64,000 bases of DNA, taken from the NCBI GenBank assembly GCA_020628165.1, contig JAHDFM010000021.1:1-64000 (forward strand), written 5' to 3'. Source of the stretch: Bdellovibrionales bacterium (lineage in GTDB: Bacteria; Bdellovibrionota; Bdellovibrionia; Bdellovibrionales; UBA1609). The translations under genes and the position numbers were made by a program. The notes beneath the pieces were generated by a model. The model did no database searches. It was not told the DNA's origin and was given only the letters and a program-made list of their open reading frames with translations. Shown piece after piece: positions 48,860 to 59,087 of this stretch; the stretch's first letter is position 1; each line of letters begins with the position of its first letter.

Positions 48860-49210
48860 GATCGACACCAATAACGAGGCAGTGAATACACACTAACTAA
48901 ATCCTAAATGTATCAATTTCAAGACTGTTGGCTCTGCCAAAGTACATTTAAAATCATATATTATTAGTAGGTGTGGTTACACTCAATAAATCATCTTACA
49001 ATGATTCGTTATTGCTACCACTAGGAATCAGGCACCTTTTGCTTTGGGTCAGATTGGGATGTTTTGGTATTTTTGTATCTAAGTTTTACAGTATTAAGTT
49101 TTTTTACAAATAATTTAAAATTTAAAATATAATAAAGGAATGAGCTATCCAAGGATGTAAGCCCTTACTCATAAAAGGTTAATGGAGTTGAATACCAAGG
49201 AGGGCGTTTA

Positions 49211-50317
49211 ATGAAGGTATTATTAAGTCTTTTCTTACTGATCTTCTTATCAAGTTGTGTCAGTCAAGAAGAACCAAGTGATGATGTTAAAGTCAGTAAA
49301 TACAATGTGAATTTGTTCTCATTGAGCAAACTCGTTTGTGACCCATTTGAAGACAGTGATCCTACCGTACTGGGGGGATTGAAAGCTAAACTTTACACAA
49401 TGGCCAATGGTGAGCGTCCCAACAATCTAGATACATTTTTTAATTCAGGCGTGATGTCCGACAAAGATCTTTATTTTAGTCAGGTTAATGTGCCCACTCG
49501 TGTGTTCTCTTTAGGGTTTCCGACAGAAACTGGCGAGATGATTCAAGCCGACGATGGCAGTGATCTGGTTGAGTGGTTTGCTTTAAGAATGGACTCCGTT
49601 CTTAAACTGGGCCCAGACGATGAGGAAGGTGATTATGAACTTGCCTTACTAGCCGATGATGGGGCGAGGTTAAGTATTAAAGACAGTGAAGGCAATTATG
49701 TCTTGGCCGTCGATAATGATGGGCTTCACCCTACTCGTATGGGCTGCGGTAACGTGATCACTATGACTAGAGATACTAAGCTGACAGTTCAAATTGACTA
49801 CTTTCAGGGGCCAAGGTGGCATATCTCTGTCATTCCTATGTGGAGAAAGGTCGATGCATCAACAGCTGCAGAACCTCGCTGTGGCCAGCAAGGAAACAGT
49901 TTGTTCTTTGACTTCAATAACAATTCTGAACCAAAACCTGCTTACTTAGAGCTCCTCTCAAGAGGCTGGATGCCTATTGCTTCAGACAATTGGGAGATTG
50001 AAGGCAGCAACGAAGGTCAGTACAACCCTTGTACTGAAGGAAATGGCCTACAAATTTCAGACTTTGATGTCTCTGTAAATTCAGAAAACTTTGTCACTAT
50101 CAGCTGGACTACGGACAAACCAGCTACGTCCCAGGTGCTTTATAAAAACACAGTCTCAGGGCAAGAGTACGACACTCAGAGTGATAATATTCTAAGAACG
50201 AGCCACAGTATCATGATTGATTTCTCAGGTGTTACAGTGCCATTTGAGTTCACCGGGATTTCCGTGGGTGAAGACCTCAGTAAAGCGATGAGTAATCCTG
50301 TCATTTATAATTTTTAA
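49211..50317 (+). CDS. Lipoprotein, PA14-like N-terminal region
   Basis: Lipobox FLSSC; DYELALLADDGARLSIKDSEG; C-term fibronectin-like VSWTTDKPATSQVLYKN. Confidence 0.6.
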   Translation: MKVLLSLFLLIFLSSCVSQEEPSDDVKVSKYNVNLFSLSKLVCDPFEDSDPTVLGGLKAKLYTMANGERPNNLDTFFNSGVMSDKDLYFSQVNVPTRVFSLGFPTETGEMIQADDGSDLVEWFALRMDSVLKLGPDDEEGDYELALLADDGARLSIKDSEGNYVLAVDNDGLHPTRMGCGNVITMTRDTKLTVQIDYFQGPRWHISVIPMWRKVDASTAAEPRCGQQGNSLFFDFNNNSEPKPAYLELLSRGWMPIASDNWEIEGSNEGQYNPCTEGNGLQISDFDVSVNSENFVTISWTTDKPATSQVLYKNTVSGQEYDTQSDNILRTSHSIMIDFSGVTVPFEFTGISVGEDLSKAMSNPVIYNF

Positions 50318-50337
50318 GAAGTAAAACTATATAAACT

Positions 50338-50367
50338 AAAAAAGCCACCCAAAGGTGGCTTTTTTTA
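50338..50367. terminator. Bidirectional intrinsic terminator
   Basis: AAAAAGCCACC-CAAA-GGTGGCTTTTTTT. Confidence 0.92.
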
Positions 50368-50388
50368 TTTACGAATGAAGTTTTAAAC

Positions 50389-51069
50389 TTACTTCTTTTT
50401 AGTCGTTATATCTAACAACTCAACTTCAAACGTTAAAAGTGAGTTGGCAGGAATTTTTGGATTTGGACGAGTGCCGTAACCTAATTTTGGGTGAATCCAA
50501 AACTTGTATTTAGATCCAACTTTCATCAACTGAACACCTTCTGTCCAACCTGGGATAACGCCTTTTAAAGGGAACTCAGCGGGAGTGTTTCTTTTGTAAG
50601 AACTGTCAAATTCACTGCCATCCATCAACGTGCCTTTGTAGTGGACCTTAACACTGTCATCAGCCGTTGGTTTTTTACCAGTTCCTTCTTTCATCACTTG
50701 ATATTGCAAGCCAGACTCAGTGGTTTTAACATCTTTAGCAGACTTGTTCTTAGCTAAGAAATCTTCAGCCTTTTTTAAGCTCTCGCCTGATTTTTTCTCG
50801 GCCTCTTTTCTTTTTTCTTCAGAGACTTTTTTCATGATTTCTCTACGAGCGTTGTCGTCTAACAATGGTTTCTTATCTGTCATTACGTGCATAACACCAG
50901 CTTTGAAACTGTCATAGTGTAACTCGACACCTTGTTTTTTCATGTTTCGGCCAATTTCGTGCCCAACAGCATAACTGAATTTGCCCTTATCCGTTTTTAC
51001 GTCTGGTTTTTTTTCATTACAAGATACAGCCAAAACCAATACTGTAAAACTAAGAATGAGTTTGATCAT
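50389..51069 (-). CDS. FKBP-type peptidyl-prolyl isomerase (Mip/FkpA-like) lipoprotein
   Basis: FSYAVGHEIGRNMKKQG; VKVHYKGTLMDGSEFDSSYKRNTPAEFPL..VIPGWTEGVQLM. Confidence 0.95.
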   Translation of the reverse strand: MIKLILSFTVLVLAVSCNEKKPDVKTDKGKFSYAVGHEIGRNMKKQGVELHYDSFKAGVMHVMTDKKPLLDDNARREIMKKVSEEKRKEAEKKSGESLKKAEDFLAKNKSAKDVKTTESGLQYQVMKEGTGKKPTADDSVKVHYKGTLMDGSEFDSSYKRNTPAEFPLKGVIPGWTEGVQLMKVGSKYKFWIHPKLGYGTRPNPKIPANSLLTFEVELLDITTKKK

Positions 51070-51247
51070 TGTTAACCCCTATGTTGTTAATATTATTCAT
51101 TTCATTATTTTTCCTAGCTTTTGCTCTTAGGTCAACCGCTTTAGGCTCTCTCCCAGCCAATATTATATGCTGCGTTTATTAGCAACTTAACTTGCTGTCA
51201 AAATGGCAACAGGTTAATTTAATTGTAATCAAGCAAAGAGGTGAACC

Positions 51248-51715
51248 ATGAAATTTGTTCTTTTAGCTCTAACCCTGTTTAGTTTTAACTTCAGTGTCGC
51301 GAAAACAGCACCCCAAAAGAAATACGGCAAAGGCATCACCTTGAAAAAGTCAATTGGTGTGACTGAGCTCCTCGCCAAACAAGACAACAAAGTGGATGAA
51401 GTTGTTCAGGTCACTGGCCGAATTAAAAAAGTTTGCCCTATGATGGGTTGTTGGCTAGAGCTCGAAGACCCAAAAACTAATAAACTCATCAAAGTGAAGG
51501 TTGAAGACGGCGTTATCGTTTTCCCTAAGGATGCTGCTGGCAAAATGGCGACGGTGGAAGGAACTCTCACCAAAGAAACCATGTCAAAACGCAAAGCTAT
51601 CAGCTACTATCGCCACCTAGCTAAAGAGCTCGGAGAAAAATTTGATCCCAAAAGCATCACAGGCCCAATGGACCTCTGGCAGATTCAAGGCACAGGTGCT
51701 TTGATCCAACAATAA
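51248..51715 (+). CDS. DUF4920-like secreted protein
   Basis: Signal peptide; VQVTGRIKKVCPMMGCWLELEDP. Confidence 0.75.
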   Translation: MKFVLLALTLFSFNFSVAKTAPQKKYGKGITLKKSIGVTELLAKQDNKVDEVVQVTGRIKKVCPMMGCWLELEDPKTNKLIKVKVEDGVIVFPKDAAGKMATVEGTLTKETMSKRKAISYYRHLAKELGEKFDPKSITGPMDLWQIQGTGALIQQ

Positions 51716-51717
51716 CC

Positions 51718-52449
51718 ATGTGTTTTTCAGTTCAAGCCGACACTGACCTCAAAAAAGTGGCCAAGCGTTTTGGAGCTGTGGTATCAAAACCGGCTTTTTC
51801 GCATTTTAAAAGTCTACAAAAAAAAGAACTAAAGCTGGGCCCAACAGCTGTGAAAAAAGCTCTCGGCCTGACAAGAGCTCCTAGCAAATCAAAGTTTCCA
51901 TACATGGAAGATGACGGTCGCATTTACCCGGGCACTTTTGCACCCGTCATTGTTTATCACGAACAACAGCGCAAAATTGTGCCCATGCGCTACCGAGTCC
52001 GTCCAAAAGACTCCCTTTTTGAAATACCCAGCAAGTTCAATGTTTTTAATGCTCGCTTAGATAGCCTCACTGAAAGAAAAACATGGAAAAGTGTTTATTT
52101 AAAAAATCACTGCCTTTTCCCTTTTCAACGTTTTTATGAATGGGTAGAGCAAAATGATCAAAAAAAATTGGTCCATTTTGATCCTGATAACAGTAAAACA
52201 ATGTGGGCTGCTGGAATTTATGACCTTTGGAAATCTTCATGTGGCCAGTTTCAGTTTCACTCCTTTGCCCTAATCACTGATAAACCACCTCTCGAAGTGG
52301 AGCGAGCTAGCCATGACCGCTGCCCAACATATATCAAAGAAAGTTACATTGACTCTTGGCTACAGCCTAAAAAGTTAACTCAGCACAGGGCTATGGATAT
52401 CCTCACCTCAAAACAAAAAACGAGATATAACTGTTCACTCGCCTCCTGA
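51718..52449 (+). CDS. SRAP (SOS response-associated peptidase, YedK/HMCES-like)
   Basis: MCFSVQAD with Cys2, VFNARLDSL, CLFPFQRFYEW, FALITDKPP..SHDRCP. Confidence 0.88.
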   Translation: MCFSVQADTDLKKVAKRFGAVVSKPAFSHFKSLQKKELKLGPTAVKKALGLTRAPSKSKFPYMEDDGRIYPGTFAPVIVYHEQQRKIVPMRYRVRPKDSLFEIPSKFNVFNARLDSLTERKTWKSVYLKNHCLFPFQRFYEWVEQNDQKKLVHFDPDNSKTMWAAGIYDLWKSSCGQFQFHSFALITDKPPLEVERASHDRCPTYIKESYIDSWLQPKKLTQHRAMDILTSKQKTRYNCSLAS

Positions 52450-52677
52450 AATTGAAAAGCTTTGACGAAAGAACAATGTTTTTTTCAGCTTGTGCCCTCT
52501 CATCTTTTAATAAATTCTAACAGGTTTAGGTCTGATTCAATCAAATTGAAGCATTGGCCTTGCTGGTTCATTAGGAAAATATATTCATTACACCAGATAA
52601 ATATTACACTCCCATATCAATACGACTGAGTTTTTATTACATTGCCATATCCCACAATAAAAAAAATGAGGTCCCCT

Positions 52678-54207
52678 ATGAAAACACTACACATATTACT
52701 ATTATTATCGCTCTTTCAATTGAGCACCACAGCTTATTCTCACACTGACAGTCATGATCACAGTAGCGCTCAATCAATGACTTCTGTCGCTGACAATAAT
52801 GATATTGAGAGTTTCAAAAAATCAATCACTCATTTAGGTGCTGCCAGCATGGAGCTCCTTAATAAACCAATGGCTTATATTGAACCGGGCTTTGGCGACA
52901 TTTCATTTGTTGAAAACAATGCACTCGACAGAAAATACTTGAACCAGGGTTTCGCTATGTTGCATGTGTTTCATTACGCGGATGCACTCAGGTCTTTTAA
53001 AATAGCCGAGATGTCCAAAGTTCCAACTATTGAAAGAATCACTGTCTATGCGCAGGTTGGACAGATCATTTCCTATTTAAAATTAGACTCACGCCAAGGT
53101 TGGGTTTTTGCCAAAGACGTGGTTGAAAGACTTGTTACAACCCTTGAAGCTAAAGACAATGTCTCTCAAAAAGAATTGCTCTGGGCCAAGTACGCCATCA
53201 GTTACTATGCTAGCTACAACGCTCCATACTCTGACATAGATAATATTGAGAAATATTTAGAGCCCTCTTTAAGAACTGTGTTTGATGATATGCTTGCAGC
53301 TTTCCCAAATGATGTCGAAGTTCTCACTCTAGCAAGCTTCGTTGGTAACTTTGTTGATGAGTCTTATTACAAAAAAGCTTTAGAAATAAATCCAAATCAC
53401 ACAGGTGCTCACCATTACTTAGTGCACCTTTATGAAGTCACCCAACCACCTCGTTTTGAAGACGCTCTCGTTCACGCTAAAAAGCTTTCAGAACTTGCTC
53501 CTGAAGCCGCTCACGCCGTTCATATGTACGGACATATCTTACCGCAATTTGGTCGTTATGACGAAGCTCAAGCCACCTTTGAAAAATCAGACGCCATCCA
53601 TAAATATTGGGCCAACAAAAACGGCGTTGAAATTATTGAAGATTGGCACTATCCACATAATTTACATCTATGGGGTGCTACTTTATTTTTGAAAGGCGAA
53701 GTTAATGAAGCCATTGAAATTTTCAAGACTGCCTGTCTATCTGACGAGCGCGCTTGTAAAGGTTTGTTTAAACTTTACCTAGCATATGGCATGACTGATG
53801 AAGCGGCATCGCTTGTTCAAGGAAATACGACTCTTCAACAGTCTATAAACCAATTGGATGGCCTTGAATACAAAGCTCTTTTTGAAAAAGCGGCGAATGT
53901 AGATGTCAAAAAAGACCCCAACATTGTCTTTATAAACTTACCAAGGCAGTATGGTTTTTATGCAAATTTGTTTGCTCTCATAAACAACATTGACGATACA
54001 AACGACTCCTTAACAACAGAACTCTCAGACAACATGGCTTACTCTTTTGATCAGATTTTAAATGGTCAAGGTTTTGATGCTTGGGCGACAGGAGCCATTG
54101 AGATAGTTAAAACCTACCAGCTAGCTAAATCTATGGGTCACAACAACTTAGCTGAAAAATTAAAAGTAAAAATCAAAGCACTTTTACCAAAAGTGGTGTT
54201 TGAATAA
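52678..54207 (+). CDS. Secreted TPR-repeat protein (ORF starts 52642; inner Met likely)
   Basis: Signal peptide MKTLHILLLLSLFQLSTTAYS; TPR-like repeats. Confidence 0.75.
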   Translation: MKTLHILLLLSLFQLSTTAYSHTDSHDHSSAQSMTSVADNNDIESFKKSITHLGAASMELLNKPMAYIEPGFGDISFVENNALDRKYLNQGFAMLHVFHYADALRSFKIAEMSKVPTIERITVYAQVGQIISYLKLDSRQGWVFAKDVVERLVTTLEAKDNVSQKELLWAKYAISYYASYNAPYSDIDNIEKYLEPSLRTVFDDMLAAFPNDVEVLTLASFVGNFVDESYYKKALEINPNHTGAHHYLVHLYEVTQPPRFEDALVHAKKLSELAPEAAHAVHMYGHILPQFGRYDEAQATFEKSDAIHKYWANKNGVEIIEDWHYPHNLHLWGATLFLKGEVNEAIEIFKTACLSDERACKGLFKLYLAYGMTDEAASLVQGNTTLQQSINQLDGLEYKALFEKAANVDVKKDPNIVFINLPRQYGFYANLFALINNIDDTNDSLTTELSDNMAYSFDQILNGQGFDAWATGAIEIVKTYQLAKSMGHNNLAEKLKVKIKALLPKVVFE

Positions 54208-54255
54208 TTCAATCATTAAGTTTGTAAATATTTATTTTATAATTTATTTTTTGAT

Positions 54256-54282
54256 GGGGCTCACAGTTAAACTGTGCGCCCC
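54256..54282 (+). terminator. Hairpin terminator
   Basis: GGGGCTCACAGTTTAAACTGTGCGCCCC near-perfect stem. Confidence 0.7.
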
Positions 54283-54631
54283 ATTTATTTTAAATTTGAA
54301 TCATATGAAATTATTTATGCAGATTAATCTTTAATCTTATTTAAAAATATTTTTAAGCAGTACAAAGGCCAAAACTTAAAAAAAATAACCTAAAAAATTT
54401 AGTATAATTACTTTGAGAATTACAACCTGTCAGTCTCTATCATTATTTATTGTTCATATTTGAGACTAGAGCCCTAAATTACACACTCCCCGCGATCATT
54501 GATTGTTATTAATAAATCTCACTTCAACTAAGTCTGCCCAAAACAGAAAAATATTATCTCAAATTGAGAAGATACCATCATAATTAATAAAAAAAAAATA
54601 CGACCGCCTTACTTTCGCTTATTATGTATGT

Positions 54632-55897
54632 ATGGGGAAAAATGTCTTAGTCATTTTATCAATGTCTGTTCTTGTGCTTTTTTATCAAAACTGCAACGAG
54701 CTTGAAAGTGTGCAAACCCCCTCCTCAGACAATAGGTCTATTTCCTCAAGCGCCCCACCTAATTTGAACGCGCCTGAGGAAGCAACAACTCCGCCGCCTG
54801 ATCAGCCTGTCATTGACGACAATCAAACCATAACAGACCCTCCTGAAGGCACAACACAGTTATCTAACTGTAATAAAGTACTAGAATCAACTGAAACTGA
54901 CTTTTCTTGGACAGACCCTGGCCAGACAGAAGCAACCATCTATGATTTTTGGCTCGGCTCAATCCCTGGCGGTAAAGATATTTATGATCATATTGGCAAT
55001 AACCAATTTAACGACTTAACTTTGTTTGTGAACAACTTACCCAATGATGGTCAGACAATTTACCAAACACTCAGTATTTTTAGAGATGGTCCCAATGATA
55101 CACCTAAAACAGTCTCTTGTGCAGTGACCGCTTTTAAAAATATTAACGAAACCCCGAAAAAAGAATCAAAGGCTTCTTTGAAGATCCCAAGTCATTCCAT
55201 TGCCGAAGGTCAGTTCAAGCCATCGACTTGGGAAAGTATGACCGGTGAAAAGTACATTTCGAGTAATAATTTAAAATACTTTTCGGTGGTCAATTATGCT
55301 GACAAATGGTGGGTCCAAGCCAAACATGTTCCGTACTCAAGAGGCACCGAGCGAGTTATCATGAGTTCAGCTCTTCCAAAGTCAAACAGAGGCTATAGGC
55401 TCACTCAAACTGTTCTTTTTAAACCGGGTTGGAAACCTGGAAATACAAAACTAACTGGAAAGTTTGGATTCTCACTCGCTGGCGGTTCATCACAAAGCGG
55501 AGGCAAAACCGGAACAGATGGCTGGAGCGTTCGCCCTTCTTGGGCCGATGACGAAATTAGATTTTATCTTTATTACGCCAACCGCCCCTTTCTTGTTCAA
55601 GGTCGCAACCCAGCTTATGGTCACACCTTAGTGACCCGCGAAAAATACGTTCCAGGAAAAGAGTACAAAGTTTCGTTTGAAGTCGTATTAAATTCACCTG
55701 GAAAAAAGGATGGTCAGTTTAGAGGGTACATTAATGATAAACTGGTTGCCAATCTCGACAATATGTTATGGATGACTGGAACTCCTGAAGTAGATAATCT
55801 TTGGTTTTCTTCATTTCATGGAGGGGGCACCGTAGAGTACTCTCCTGGAAAAAACGTTTATGTCGTTGTCCGTGATGTCATTTGGGAAGAACTTTAA
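54632..55897 (+). CDS. Lipoprotein with PL14-like (alginate lyase-type) C-terminal domain
   Basis: Lipoprotein-like N-term LVLFYQNC; Pro-rich linker; GKFGFSLAGGSSQSGGKTGTDGWSVRPSWADDEIRFYLYY. Confidence 0.6.
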   Translation: MGKNVLVILSMSVLVLFYQNCNELESVQTPSSDNRSISSSAPPNLNAPEEATTPPPDQPVIDDNQTITDPPEGTTQLSNCNKVLESTETDFSWTDPGQTEATIYDFWLGSIPGGKDIYDHIGNNQFNDLTLFVNNLPNDGQTIYQTLSIFRDGPNDTPKTVSCAVTAFKNINETPKKESKASLKIPSHSIAEGQFKPSTWESMTGEKYISSNNLKYFSVVNYADKWWVQAKHVPYSRGTERVIMSSALPKSNRGYRLTQTVLFKPGWKPGNTKLTGKFGFSLAGGSSQSGGKTGTDGWSVRPSWADDEIRFYLYYANRPFLVQGRNPAYGHTLVTREKYVPGKEYKVSFEVVLNSPGKKDGQFRGYINDKLVANLDNMLWMTGTPEVDNLWFSSFHGGGTVEYSPGKNVYVVVRDVIWEEL

Positions 55898-55904
55898 ACG
55901 TAAA

Positions 55905-55931
55905 AGACCCACCAGTTTCACTGATGGGTCT
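55905..55931. terminator. Hairpin between convergent genes
   Basis: AGACCCACCAG-TTTCA-CTGATGGGTCT. Confidence 0.65.
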
Positions 55932-55955
55932 CGATCTCAACTAATAGATTAAATT

Positions 55956-57911
55956 TTACCAGTATCTTAATATGTATTTTGGAATGCGGTAGTTCGGCTT
56001 ATCTTGATACCAATCGTTGTAAGTCGACCCCTCAGACTTCACCCACTCAGTGAAAACAGTGTAAGCATCATAAACTTTAACGCTGTCATAAGGGTAAGCA
56101 AACTTCTCTGGCAAATGGATGGCCCATGGTAAATCATCAGAGGTTTTATAAGTGTAGGTCGTTCCAATGGCACTGTCATCATCATTGCTTCCGAAGTAAT
56201 CGTAGTGCACTAAACTTGTTGGCTGATATCCTGGCAAATGAACTTCACGACCTCTTTCGCCGTTACTCATAATGAATGGATTGTAAGGGGCTTGTCCTAA
56301 TTGCTTGCGGGTCACACCTTCAGTGAATTTAACAACAACTTCAATCAGCTCAGACTCATCTGGGTTCTTAACATTAAAGTGATCCCAGGCATCTTCTAAA
56401 ACAATAATAACAGCTCTGTCTTGTCGTTGTTCTGTGCCGTTTTCATAAAGCTTTGTATAACCTTTTGTGTGCTTATATCCCGTTACAGATGCGACAAGTT
56501 CAGGCCTCACCCCTAACTGCAAACCAAACCCGTTGTGCATGCTAGCAAGCAACCCAACGACTCTCACTTTCATAGACAGCTCGATGATTTCATTTTGTTT
56601 ATTTAAAGTCTCAGTAATATTGTAATCAATCACAAGGTCATTAAAGTCATAATCACCTTTATGTGGCCATAAGTCTTCAAAGGCAAGTGTTGCGAACTCT
56701 TCTTTTCCAGGAAAGTACTGGTAGCCGTTTTTCTCTTCATTGTTTTCTTTTTTATCGTGTTTTTCTTCCTCTTGTTTATTGCCATAATTTTCATCGAAGT
56801 TAGTCACCATTTTTGATTTATCAATGGCACCAGCAGGATTTGACGTGATGGTAAATACGGCATCATTAAAATCATTGTCACCGCCTGGTCTAACTAAATC
56901 TTCGACACCCAACACAACCTGGTCTTCGTAATGTAGTTGAACAAAATGCTGTTGATAGGGTGCTTTATCAGGGTTCAAAACATCGTGAGAATAAAAGGTA
57001 TTGATTCCGCCAGAAACTCCTCGAAAGCGAGTGCTGTAAGCGTTGGAAACTAGCACCCAACCAATAGACGTTCCTGGAGTGAACTTGCCAATATTAACAG
57101 TGTCTCCAGTTAAAAGTCCACCGCCACTGCCTTTATAACTCACATTGGGAAAAATAATATGAATGTCTTCAGGGTTAATAGTTTCAGGAGGGCCGTCAAC
57201 TGTTGGGTATGTGTAAAAACCAAGTGTGTTCTTATAACCAGCTCCTTCATGTATAAACGTTACAAAAACTTCACCCTCTTCAACAACATGAATGTCTTTA
57301 TCAAGACTGTCATCAAGGTAATGAGGTCTGTACTCAGGTACAGGTTTGTAATTGGGCAAAGCTTTATTTACAAACTCATAGAAATCTTTACTGATGACCA
57401 CTGGAGACGTTAAATAAGATGGCACTCCCCATCGACTCCAGCTTCCTAAGGTTGAGTAGTTTGGAAAGTTTGATAACATTGAAAGTTCTGTATCTAATGA
57501 AAGCACATCGAGTTTTTCTTCAAAAAAATCATTGTTAGCTACTACGTTACCACCACGCAAATCAAGTTCAACCATGTGTTGATCTAAAACAATATGAGCT
57601 TCACTCACCACTCCGATCTGATCTGTCGTTATATATATGGACTGACTTGTCATTGAGACAGGAATATCAATAACAAAACACCCCTCATCATCGGTCGTGA
57701 CTTCGGCCATTAAGCGTTTGCCAGCATCTAAAACTTTAAACACCACTCGAGGGTGATCTGTGAGCACCTTAACTTGTGTTGATTGCACGGTTTTGAAGTT
57801 AAATACTTGATCTTGTGGTGAACCATCAGAACCAATGTCTGACCCTTTACTGCCACATGCCACCAAGATGAATAATGATAAACTATATATGATTGCTCTT
57901 ACTGTTAACAT
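55956..57911 (-). CDS. LruC/DUF4114-like lipoprotein
   Basis: Lipobox FILVAC; VEDLVRPGGDNDFNDAVFTI and FEDLWPHKGDYDFNDLVIDY. Confidence 0.8.
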   Translation of the reverse strand: MLTVRAIIYSLSLFILVACGSKGSDIGSDGSPQDQVFNFKTVQSTQVKVLTDHPRVVFKVLDAGKRLMAEVTTDDEGCFVIDIPVSMTSQSIYITTDQIGVVSEAHIVLDQHMVELDLRGGNVVANNDFFEEKLDVLSLDTELSMLSNFPNYSTLGSWSRWGVPSYLTSPVVISKDFYEFVNKALPNYKPVPEYRPHYLDDSLDKDIHVVEEGEVFVTFIHEGAGYKNTLGFYTYPTVDGPPETINPEDIHIIFPNVSYKGSGGGLLTGDTVNIGKFTPGTSIGWVLVSNAYSTRFRGVSGGINTFYSHDVLNPDKAPYQQHFVQLHYEDQVVLGVEDLVRPGGDNDFNDAVFTITSNPAGAIDKSKMVTNFDENYGNKQEEEKHDKKENNEEKNGYQYFPGKEEFATLAFEDLWPHKGDYDFNDLVIDYNITETLNKQNEIIELSMKVRVVGLLASMHNGFGLQLGVRPELVASVTGYKHTKGYTKLYENGTEQRQDRAVIIVLEDAWDHFNVKNPDESELIEVVVKFTEGVTRKQLGQAPYNPFIMSNGERGREVHLPGYQPTSLVHYDYFGSNDDDSAIGTTYTYKTSDDLPWAIHLPEKFAYPYDSVKVYDAYTVFTEWVKSEGSTYNDWYQDKPNYRIPKYILRYW

Positions 57912-58293
57912 ACTACGTTCTCCTTCTGAGTATGTATTTACTATCGCAATCGAGTGTTCCTTAAAATTTTAGCAATTGTGACGTTTCTTTCAAAAAGAAG
58001 TTCTGACCTTATTCCACAACAAGTGATTTAAAAGCTTATATATCTTTTATAAAATACAGCTTAAGCCCTCAGTTTAGTGCATTCACTTATAAAATCCACA
58101 AAAAATTTCATGGCACTTATTAGTATTTGTCTCAAAACGAAACACTTTTTCGCGACAGACATGTCAGTTTTAGTTTTTGGCTTAATTTCTTATTATAAAT
58201 AAAAGAGCAAGTGGTCTTTGATTAAGTCTTATTTGATGTGAATGCTCTCTTAAATTAAAAAAGGGTTTATTTAAAATTTTGAGGAGTTAATAG

Positions 58294-58845
58294 ATGCAGA
58301 CTAAAAAAATATTACATACCAAATTAAGAGTTCAAGTTTTGGCTTTATTTATGCTAACACTTTCCTGTCTTGCCTGTAGCCCTACAAGCTCAACATTTGA
58401 TGATGAGGAATATGACAAGTTTTGCACTCTGATAGCTGGCTATAACAGTCTGTCTGTAAAGATTCAAGGCGACTTCAATAGCGATCACTACTATTCATAC
58501 AAAATAAATTCTGAAAGTGACAATATGGATTACGATGAGTGCAATGACACCGATACTCACAATGCTCGGCAAGCTCATTTGAGCTTAAGACCTTTAAGTC
58601 TTACAAATAAAATATTCATTGAGGACAGCTTTATGACATTTAATCTCCCATGGTCTTTATTAGATCAATATATTGAAGACGAAATTATTATTAATAACAC
58701 TATCGACGTAAAAGTTTACTCAAGAAAAAGCTGTGACGACCAAAATGAACAAATCATTAGCCAAACAGCTACCGTTGAATGGGAAGCTTATGAAATCAAC
58801 GGCCCAGGATGTGGCGTCAACTATACTGGCAGAGTTCAGTTTTAA
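58294..58845 (+). CDS. Hypothetical lipoprotein
   Basis: Lipobox TLSCLAC. Confidence 0.55.
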   Translation: MQTKKILHTKLRVQVLALFMLTLSCLACSPTSSTFDDEEYDKFCTLIAGYNSLSVKIQGDFNSDHYYSYKINSESDNMDYDECNDTDTHNARQAHLSLRPLSLTNKIFIEDSFMTFNLPWSLLDQYIEDEIIINNTIDVKVYSRKSCDDQNEQIISQTATVEWEAYEINGPGCGVNYTGRVQF

Positions 58846-59087
58846 AGTTGTATATTTTATTATTTTACATCATAGGTTTTGTCCAAAATTAGTTATTTCT
58901 AATTAAAAAAAACGAAAACTTCATCAAAGTGGTTAAAATAATTAATAATATAGATGAAACTGTGCGTCCGTCATTCAATCACATCATTTTTATCTTTTCT
59001 GCTGTTTATCTTTAAAGTACCTTCAAAAATAACTTTAGTGGCCCTGTTTAATACAACTTAACTTTATACTGGGTCCAACAATTTAGG

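Noticed and set aside
48860-49210. Possible structured RNA or riboswitch upstream of the 49211 lipoprotein
   Set aside because: Some short inverted segments seen, but no match to any riboswitch consensus I know.
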